Shown here piece after piece: positions 59,413-64,000 of a DNA stretch of 64,000 nt. The stretch comes from an uncultured Clostridia bacterium (GTDB lineage: Bacteria; Bacillota; Clostridia; UMGS1810), in the NCBI GenBank assembly GCA_934454585.1, contig CAKSFP010000014.1, forward strand, positions 1-64,000, written 5' to 3'. The translations under genes were made by a program, and so were the position numbers. The notes below the pieces were generated by a model. That model was given only the letters and a program-made list of their open reading frames with translations. It was not told the DNA's origin and did not search any database. The stretch's first letter is position 1; each line of letters starts with the position of its first letter.

Positions 59413-60348
59413 ATGAACAGCATAATAATCAGTCCATATACAAAGGGTGTCTCGGGCACTGCGGAGCGCGTGTGCACCGCGGATTCTGTCTCCATTCGGT
59501 TCGATATGAACCACCCGGCATATGCCGACGGCGATATGTTTCGTCTCTATGCCATGTCCACCTCTCATGCGGCGGAGCAACCGTATCTCATCGGTTATTA
59601 TGAGGCAAAAGGGCGCAGCGGCACAGTCTCGGGTGAATTTACGGCGAAAGCTGTATCTGACAAGAGTTTTAATATATGCGATGCTGACACATATCTTGTC
59701 ACAAAATATGATGGCGACAGTGAAGAACCTGTTGCGGCAGCTTTTTTCGGACTTGAGTGGAATGCGGCAAGATTTTTGACCGCAGACACGAGCGGCGAGA
59801 CGGGTACGGAGCATAAAGCCGCTCAAGGCCGTGAAAAACACGAAAAACCGGGAAATCATGAAAGGTGTGGAAGTCTTGAAAACAGCGGCGTTCAAGACGA
59901 TATGGCCGTGGCAAATGCAAAAAAAATCCTCGGCGGAATGAAAAACGGCAAAAAGATCAGCCGCGCCAAGATAAACGAATATGTATCCGGCATAAAAAAG
60001 AATCTCGCAGCTTATGAAATAATCGGCAGCGATACGGAGCTTGAGTCGGACGGATACGAATGGCACCGCGTGACAGGGGGCAGCGGCATAACTAACCTGT
60101 CGTCGGTGCGTCACATACTCTCGGGCAGATATGCCGCAGCGGCGGTGGGCAAGGCAGGGTACTACATAGCAGGAGTGAGGAAAGACGATCCGTGCCACAT
60201 AGCCATTGGCATACCTGAGTGCCGCCATGTGTGCCCCATGCCCCAACTGAGAGATTGCTGCGTTTTCAGCGGCGGATACCACATCGCCGGGGTTTATCTT
60301 GCCGAAGACGGACAGTATTTCGAAAAGTACTTGCAAAATGAGTCATAA
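59413..60348 (+). CDS. uncharacterised clostridial protein
   Basis: The 311-residue product begins at ATG 59413 after AAAGGGAGTG; a longer frame to 59197 runs through repeats. The first 110 residues are beta-rich with YEAKGRSGTVSGEF. A charged, disordered linker (about 125-165) leads to a helical segment (MAVANAKKILGGMKNGKKISRAKINEY). The last 110 residues are compact (YEWHRVTGGSGITNLSSVRHIL and VYLAEDGQYFEKYL). I do not recognise the family. There is no signal peptide. The next promoter overlaps its 3' end. Confidence 0.65.
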   Translation: MNSIIISPYTKGVSGTAERVCTADSVSIRFDMNHPAYADGDMFRLYAMSTSHAAEQPYLIGYYEAKGRSGTVSGEFTAKAVSDKSFNICDADTYLVTKYDGDSEEPVAAAFFGLEWNAARFLTADTSGETGTEHKAAQGREKHEKPGNHERCGSLENSGVQDDMAVANAKKILGGMKNGKKISRAKINEYVSGIKKNLAAYEIIGSDTELESDGYEWHRVTGGSGITNLSSVRHILSGRYAAAAVGKAGYYIAGVRKDDPCHIAIGIPECRHVCPMPQLRDCCVFSGGYHIAGVYLAEDGQYFEKYLQNES

Positions 60349-60359
60349 TTGGTTATAAT
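60331..60359 (+). promoter_or_regulatory. sigma-A promoter for the cyclophilin gene
   Basis: TTGCAA 60331-60336 and TATAAT 60354-60359 are 17 bases apart, overlapping the end of the upstream gene. Confidence 0.75.
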
Positions 60360-60388
60360 GGTGGTATACTGACGAAAGGAGAAAACCA

Positions 60389-60964
60389 ATGTTCAAAAAA
60401 ATCTTCAAGTTGAGCGCACTTGTGATGTGCATGATGCTCGGCATGGGCGGCTGCGGCAGCGATAACACCGCACCGGCACACTCGAAAGTAAAGTTTGAAA
60501 TGGAGGACGGCACCACTTTCACCGTGGAACTCTATCCCGAATACGCACCGAAAACCGTTGAGAACTTTCTGCAGCTTGTGAATTCCGGCTTCTACAACGG
60601 ACTCACATTCCATCGTGTGGTTCCCGGCTTTGTGGTTCAGGGCGGATGTCCCGAGGGCACCGGCATGGGCGGCAGCGGCAAAAATGTTGAGGGCGAGTTT
60701 GCCTCCAACGGCTACGAGGGCAACACGCTTTCGCATAAAAAAGGCGTCATTTCCATGGCAAGGGCAAACGATCCAAACTCGGCAAGCAGCCAGTTCTTCA
60801 TCTGTGTGGACGACGCATCATTCCTGGACGGCAACTATGCAGCATTCGGCGAGGTTATCGAAGGATACGAAAATGTGGAGAAAATTGCGTCGGTAAAAAC
60901 TGACCCCAATGACAAACCCATGACCCCCGTCGTTATGAAAAATGTGTCGGTTGTGACTGAGTAA
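60389..60964 (+). CDS. lipoprotein peptidyl-prolyl cis-trans isomerase (cyclophilin)
   Basis: This extracytoplasmic foldase has 191 residues. A lipoprotein signal (KKIFKLSALVMCMMLGMGGC, lipobox Cys at about 22) is followed by a cyclophilin domain: YPEYAPKTVENFLQLVNSGFYNG, LTFHRVVPGFVVQGGCP, and SMARANDPNSASSQFFI with the usual active-site Arg, Phe, Gln residues. The protein is likely tethered to the outer membrane face. It follows GAAAGGAG. Confidence 0.94.
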   Translation: MFKKIFKLSALVMCMMLGMGGCGSDNTAPAHSKVKFEMEDGTTFTVELYPEYAPKTVENFLQLVNSGFYNGLTFHRVVPGFVVQGGCPEGTGMGGSGKNVEGEFASNGYEGNTLSHKKGVISMARANDPNSASSQFFICVDDASFLDGNYAAFGEVIEGYENVEKIASVKTDPNDKPMTPVVMKNVSVVTE

Positions 60965-60976
60965 AAGATATATTAA

Positions 60977-61019
60977 AACCCCCCGGCTGAGTCGGTTTTT
61001 GCGGCTCGGCCGGGGGGTT
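60977..61019. terminator. GC-rich terminator between cyclophilin and ROK genes
   Basis: AACCCCCCGGC pairs with GCCGGGGGGTT around a 21-base loop. The minus side continues as TTTTAATA, so it suits the convergent ROK gene best. Confidence 0.8.
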
Positions 61020-61020
61020 G

Positions 61021-62211
61021 CTATATGAAACTGCAGGGTGAAATCTGCGATTCGTCATAATGCGACGCATCGAAAATTCTGTCACAGCTTGCGTAAGCGG
61101 CGCCTTTTATCGTGTCGTCCACGCCCATGTTTATTTCCTTGATTACAATGTTGTCGAGCAACGAAGGGTACGCCCTTTCGTGCATGATTCGTTTTGCTTT
61201 CTCCACGACATCGCGCAGCGGGGCAAAATCGCCAATGTTTATGATTATCGTCGTCGGCTTAAACAGGTTCATGAGGTTTGCAAACGCAATGCCCAAGTAT
61301 TGGGCACATTCGTTTACCGCGTCGTATGCATGTGTATCGCCTGCTTTGTAGCGCCCCGCGACATATTCAAAATCAATGTCATCGCAAGCCGCACCGGAGT
61401 ATTCTTTGTAAAGGCGGGTGATTCTTGACGGGGAGCACATCGCCTCCAGGCAGCCTCTGTTGCCGCAAAAGCACGGCTCGCCGTCTTTTTCCACCGTGGT
61501 GTGGCCTATCTCGCCGAGCATGGCACTGTTCAGCTCTCCGCGGTAAAACTGGCAGGCGCCTATGCCGCCGTCGAGATCTATGAAAATTATGTTTGAATAT
61601 CTGTCCTCGATGTTTTGCGAACAGCATACGCAAAATGTAGCTTTGACTGCCGACGGATTGTAGAGAAACACCGGGATGCCCGTCTCTTTTTCCAGCAGAT
61701 CGACGGGGTTGAATTCCCTCAACCTGTGTGTAGACGAAAACAAAAATTGATTGTTGTTCAGAATTATTCCCGATATTATTATGGAAATTCCGATGATTTT
61801 TTTTGTGTCATATCTGTTTGTCAGGCGCAGGATGTTTTCGCCGATTGTTTTCTCAAGGTTCTCGGAATCGGCGGCGGTGAAGCCGACGCAAAACCGCTCC
61901 AGAATGTTCCCGTTCAAATCCGTATATGAAAAATCAACCGTATTGTAACTTATAAAGACGCATATCAGGTTAAAGGACTGCGCATTGAATTTTAATAGTG
62001 TGCTTTTTCTGCCGGCGCCTTCGGAGTTCTCGGTTCCGCACTCTTTCAGCAGCTTTTTTTCAATGAGGTATGATGTGATGTTTGTCATCGATGCGAGTGA
62101 CAAATCTGTACCGCACGCAATTGTCGGGCGCGATGTACCGGGGTACTTGCGCACATAGTTCAGCACACGCAGTCTGTTTAATTTTTGAATGTATTGTGAA
62201 TTTGCAGCCAA
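61021..62211 (-). CDS. ROK family transcriptional repressor (NagC/XylR-like)
   Basis: The 396 residues have an N-terminal winged helix (about 5-75, LNRLRVLNYVRKYPGTSRPTIAC, then SLASMTNITSYLIEKKLL) and a ROK domain. The zinc motif CFCGNRGCLEAM is near residue 247, and DLDGGIGACQFYRGEL is the phosphate-site segment; the usual kinase pattern is weak, fitting a repressor. The start is TTG 62211 after GGAGTGATG. It is encoded beside a Gfo/Idh-type gene that it probably controls. Confidence 0.88.
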   Translation of the reverse strand: MAANSQYIQKLNRLRVLNYVRKYPGTSRPTIACGTDLSLASMTNITSYLIEKKLLKECGTENSEGAGRKSTLLKFNAQSFNLICVFISYNTVDFSYTDLNGNILERFCVGFTAADSENLEKTIGENILRLTNRYDTKKIIGISIIISGIILNNNQFLFSSTHRLREFNPVDLLEKETGIPVFLYNPSAVKATFCVCCSQNIEDRYSNIIFIDLDGGIGACQFYRGELNSAMLGEIGHTTVEKDGEPCFCGNRGCLEAMCSPSRITRLYKEYSGAACDDIDFEYVAGRYKAGDTHAYDAVNECAQYLGIAFANLMNLFKPTTIIINIGDFAPLRDVVEKAKRIMHERAYPSLLDNIVIKEINMGVDDTIKGAAYASCDRIFDASHYDESQISPCSFI

Positions 62212-62246
62212 GTTATCATCACTCCGTATATTGTATTTCCTAAACG

Positions 62247-62275
62247 ATTATATCAGAAAATTTGTAATTTTTCAA
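62247..62275 (-). promoter_or_regulatory. sigma-A promoter for the ROK gene
   Basis: On the minus strand TTGAAA (62275-62270) and TATAAT (62252-62247) are 17 bases apart. It overlaps the start of the gap after the oxidoreductase stop. Confidence 0.75.
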
Positions 62276-62281
62276 TATTAA

Positions 62282-63316
62282 TCAAAAGTTGTAGTCGACC
62301 TCAACGGGTCTGTGCGTCTTTGCGCTCTCTACCGCGGCAAGACATATGGAAACCGTCGCTGCGCCCTCCGCCGCCGAGAGAACGGGCTTTCTCTGCTCGG
62401 CAATGCAATTGCAGAATTCGTTGACTTCTTCGAATATATTATGATTGCTTATCGAAACGGGAATTTTGATTTCCACTTCACGGGCGGCACTGCCGGCAAA
62501 TTTTTCTCCGTTTTCGATTTTGCTCTTGAACAGTGAGAGAGACGGAGATGTGTTGTCGACTATTATTGTGCCTTTTGTACCGTAGAGAACCGTCCTCATG
62601 GTGTAGTTCCTCTTGCAGCCGGTTGAGCAGAACACTTTGCCTATGACATCGTTCGGGAATTTCATAATGGCAACGGTGCAGTCGTTCGTGGGCCAGTCGG
62701 TGAGGACTTTGTGATTTGCATATGCAAACACCTCGCTCGGGTTCCCGGCAATCCACCTGAGCAGATCGACGGCATGGCAAGCACCGCCTACCATTCCGTC
62801 GCGGAGAGGATCGTTTTTTCTCCATTCGCAGGTCATGCCGGAATAATCGTGCGCATATTCGCTTTCCACAAAGAACAGCTCGCCTATCGCACCTTCGTCA
62901 ACCAGCTCTTTTGCCTTTGCAAACGACGGCGTAAATCGGCAAATCTGACCCACCATGAGGTAGTTGCCGCTTTCTGCGGACGCCTTTATCATCTTTTTGC
63001 ACTCGTCGATTTTCAGCGCAAGCGGCTTTTCGCAAAGCACGTCTTTGCCGGCGTTCAGAGCTTTTATGGCGAACTCACAGTGCAATTGATCGGGAATTGC
63101 CAGTGAAACCGCGTTTATCTCGCTGTTTGCCAATATTTCATCGTAACTTGCGGTGTATGGAATATTATATTTTTCCGAGGCTTTTTTTGCGTAATCTTCA
63201 TTGCAGTCGCAGATCATTACAAGCTGTGCATTCGGATTTTCGAGAAAACCGCGGATGTGATAGTCACCGAAACCGTTTACTCCTATTACCGCCGCTTTTA
63301 ATGTTTTGTTGCTCAT
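62282..63316 (-). CDS. Gfo/Idh/MocA family oxidoreductase
   Basis: The 344-residue protein has the Rossmann motif AAVIGVNGFGDYHIRGFL near residue 8, CEKPLALKIDECKKM near 95 (EKP lysine), and GGACHAVDLLRWIAGNPSEVF near 182 as substrate-site segment. It is likely an NAD-dependent sugar dehydrogenase. ATG 63316 follows AAAGGAGA. The ROK repressor gene lies downstream on the same strand with its own promoter. No transporter is adjacent. Confidence 0.87.
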   Translation of the reverse strand: MSNKTLKAAVIGVNGFGDYHIRGFLENPNAQLVMICDCNEDYAKKASEKYNIPYTASYDEILANSEINAVSLAIPDQLHCEFAIKALNAGKDVLCEKPLALKIDECKKMIKASAESGNYLMVGQICRFTPSFAKAKELVDEGAIGELFFVESEYAHDYSGMTCEWRKNDPLRDGMVGGACHAVDLLRWIAGNPSEVFAYANHKVLTDWPTNDCTVAIMKFPNDVIGKVFCSTGCKRNYTMRTVLYGTKGTIIVDNTSPSLSLFKSKIENGEKFAGSAAREVEIKIPVSISNHNIFEEVNEFCNCIAEQRKPVLSAAEGAATVSICLAAVESAKTHRPVEVDYNF

Positions 63317-63383
63317 TTTTGTTCTCCTTTCGATATACAACAGATTTTTCGATAATTAATTCAAACAATAAATTAATAAGAAT

Positions 63384-63432
63384 ACAGCCGTTCCATTGGC
63401 TGAATTATAACACAGAACTCAAGCGTTGTCAA
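63384..63432 (-). promoter_or_regulatory. promoter of the oxidoreductase gene with a palindrome
   Basis: On the minus strand TTGACA (63432-63427) and TATAAT (63409-63404) are 17 bases apart. CAGCC-N8-GGCTG lies at the expected start site and is a candidate site for the ROK repressor. Confidence 0.7.
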
Positions 63433-63492
63433 TATAAATTCGCATAAAAGGTATAAAAAATCATCTTGAAATATATTTTTTCTCCAAAGGGA

Positions 63493-63521
63493 TTGCGCAC
63501 AATTAATTTATGTGATATAAT
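63493..63521 (+). promoter_or_regulatory. sigma-A promoter for the YgjV-like gene
   Basis: TTGCGC 63493-63498 and TATAAT 63516-63521 are 17 bases apart, 34 bases before the start codon. Confidence 0.7.
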
Positions 63522-63554
63522 AATTGCGGCAATGAAAGGGGAGGGATAAATAAC

Positions 63555-64000
63555 ATGATGAATTTTTATTTGGCACAGGCAGTCGGCGTTCTCACAACTG
63601 TTTGTTCCGTAACATCAATGCAGTTTAAGAAAATGAGGAATATTTTAATCGGTGAAATAATTGCAAATCTGCTTGTTTCGCTGAACTATGTGCTGCTTGG
63701 CGGCATATCGGGCGCGGGGGTTTGCCTGCTTGCCACCGTGCAGACAATATGGATATATCTTTTGGGCAAACGGGGAAAGAACTTTCCCTTGCCGGTAAAT
63801 ATATGCTTTATGGCGGGGTATGCGGTTGTGTCCGCACTGTCGTTTAACGGTTTGCCCAGCGTGCTGTCCTGTGTTGCGGCGCTTCTGTATGCAATGTCCG
63901 TAACGCGCGAAGAATCGAAATATTGCAGAGTATACATGCTCTTTAACAGCCTGATTTGGATTGTTTATGATGTTTACACGCATGCATACACCACAATTTT
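63555..64000 (+). CDS. YgjV-like small membrane protein (3' end beyond the window)
   Basis: The frame opens at ATG 63555 after GGGGAGGGA and runs off the right edge with 148 codons visible. The product has about five hydrophobic segments (AVGVLTTVCSVTSMQFK, IIANLLVSLNYVLLGG, VCLLATVQTIWIYLL and others) and fits the YgjV/Imp-YgjV family of inner membrane proteins, including CRVYMLFNSLIWIVYDV near the end. The function of the family is unknown. It has its own promoter, divergent from the oxidoreductase gene. Confidence 0.72.
   Translation, partial: MMNFYLAQAVGVLTTVCSVTSMQFKKMRNILIGEIIANLLVSLNYVLLGGISGAGVCLLATVQTIWIYLLGKRGKNFPLPVNICFMAGYAVVSALSFNGLPSVLSCVAALLYAMSVTREESKYCRVYMLFNSLIWIVYDVYTHAYTTI

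Noticed and set aside
59305..60336. 343-residue minus-strand frame
   Set aside because: It is antisense to the 59413-60348 gene, which has a proper ribosome binding site; no family features.
61021..62211. sugar kinase call for the ROK protein
   Set aside because: The protein has a full N-terminal winged helix and a weak ATP motif, so a repressor is the better call.
1..64000. insertion sequences, prophage or integrase genes
   Set aside because: No transposase, integrase or phage structural protein was recognised on either strand.

Overview
The window reads as a chromosomal segment of an anaerobic, spore-forming low-to-mid GC Firmicute of class Clostridia. An alpha/beta-type small acid-soluble spore protein (43594-43788), a glycyl radical diol dehydratase, a DUF4364 protein, a Crh-like HPr paralogue, strong AAGGAGG ribosome binding sites and many TTGACA-17-TATAAT promoters all support this. 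No rRNA or tRNA is visible. A tmRNA gene is present. Genus cannot be fixed from the sequence alone.

Layout. 1-530: tail of an unknown gene, a terminator and a highly structured intergenic stretch. 531-15122: housekeeping genes, namely a Crh-like HPr with DUF4364, then uvrB-uvrA-FHA-SEDS, argR-recN-dCMP deaminase-fbp, then two CobW/G3E-type GTPases, one with a long His-rich metal-binding insert. 15176-22130 (mostly minus strand): ogt, a small unknown protein, pnp and rpsO with a structured pnp leader, and the trkA-trkH potassium uptake pair.

22406-37637 is the centre of the window: a complete glycyl-radical-enzyme-associated bacterial microcompartment (GRM, fucose/rhamnose type). It encodes a B12-independent 1,2-propanediol dehydratase and its activase, six shell-protein genes (one EutS/PduU-like, two BMC-H, one BMC-P, two BMC-T), a EutP/PduV GTPase, a class II aldolase with a C-terminal targeting-like helix, a GlcG/PduO-C-like protein, a Zn alcohol dehydrogenase, a PduS-like RnfC protein, a CoA-acylating aldehyde dehydrogenase, PduL, a DeoR regulator and rhamnulokinase. 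Together they would convert L-rhamnulose or L-fuculose phosphate to DHAP and lactaldehyde, then via propanediol and propanal to propanol and propionyl phosphate. The second BMC-H gene has an in-frame, lysine/alanine-rich 59-residue extension followed by a perfect internal ribosome binding site, so it may make two shell proteins.

37638-51237 is an accessory carbohydrate region: a glycosyltransferase pair, AraC regulators, a beta-mannosidase, the SASP gene, a small lipoprotein, and a six-gene sugar-acid cluster (isomerase, two Gfo/Idh/MocA oxidoreductases, UxuA, an SDR mannonate reductase). Inside it, at 45217-45834, a solitary four-helix-bundle (23S IVP/avd-like) gene is bracketed by 90-bp direct repeats built from tandem hairpins joined by AATTCAT. 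This is the best candidate for an undescribed small mobile element.

51329-64000: DUF554, a secreted stalk/CuAO-N protein with a MITE-like 161-bp palindrome upstream, a CAT-like acetyltransferase with an operator-like palindrome, proB, ssrA, cysK with a palindrome at its start site, an ArsB/NhaD permease, a cytidylate-kinase-like protein, a cyclophilin lipoprotein, a ROK repressor with a third Gfo/Idh enzyme, and a truncated YgjV-like membrane protein. Several families of short palindromic repeats are scattered through the intergenic regions.
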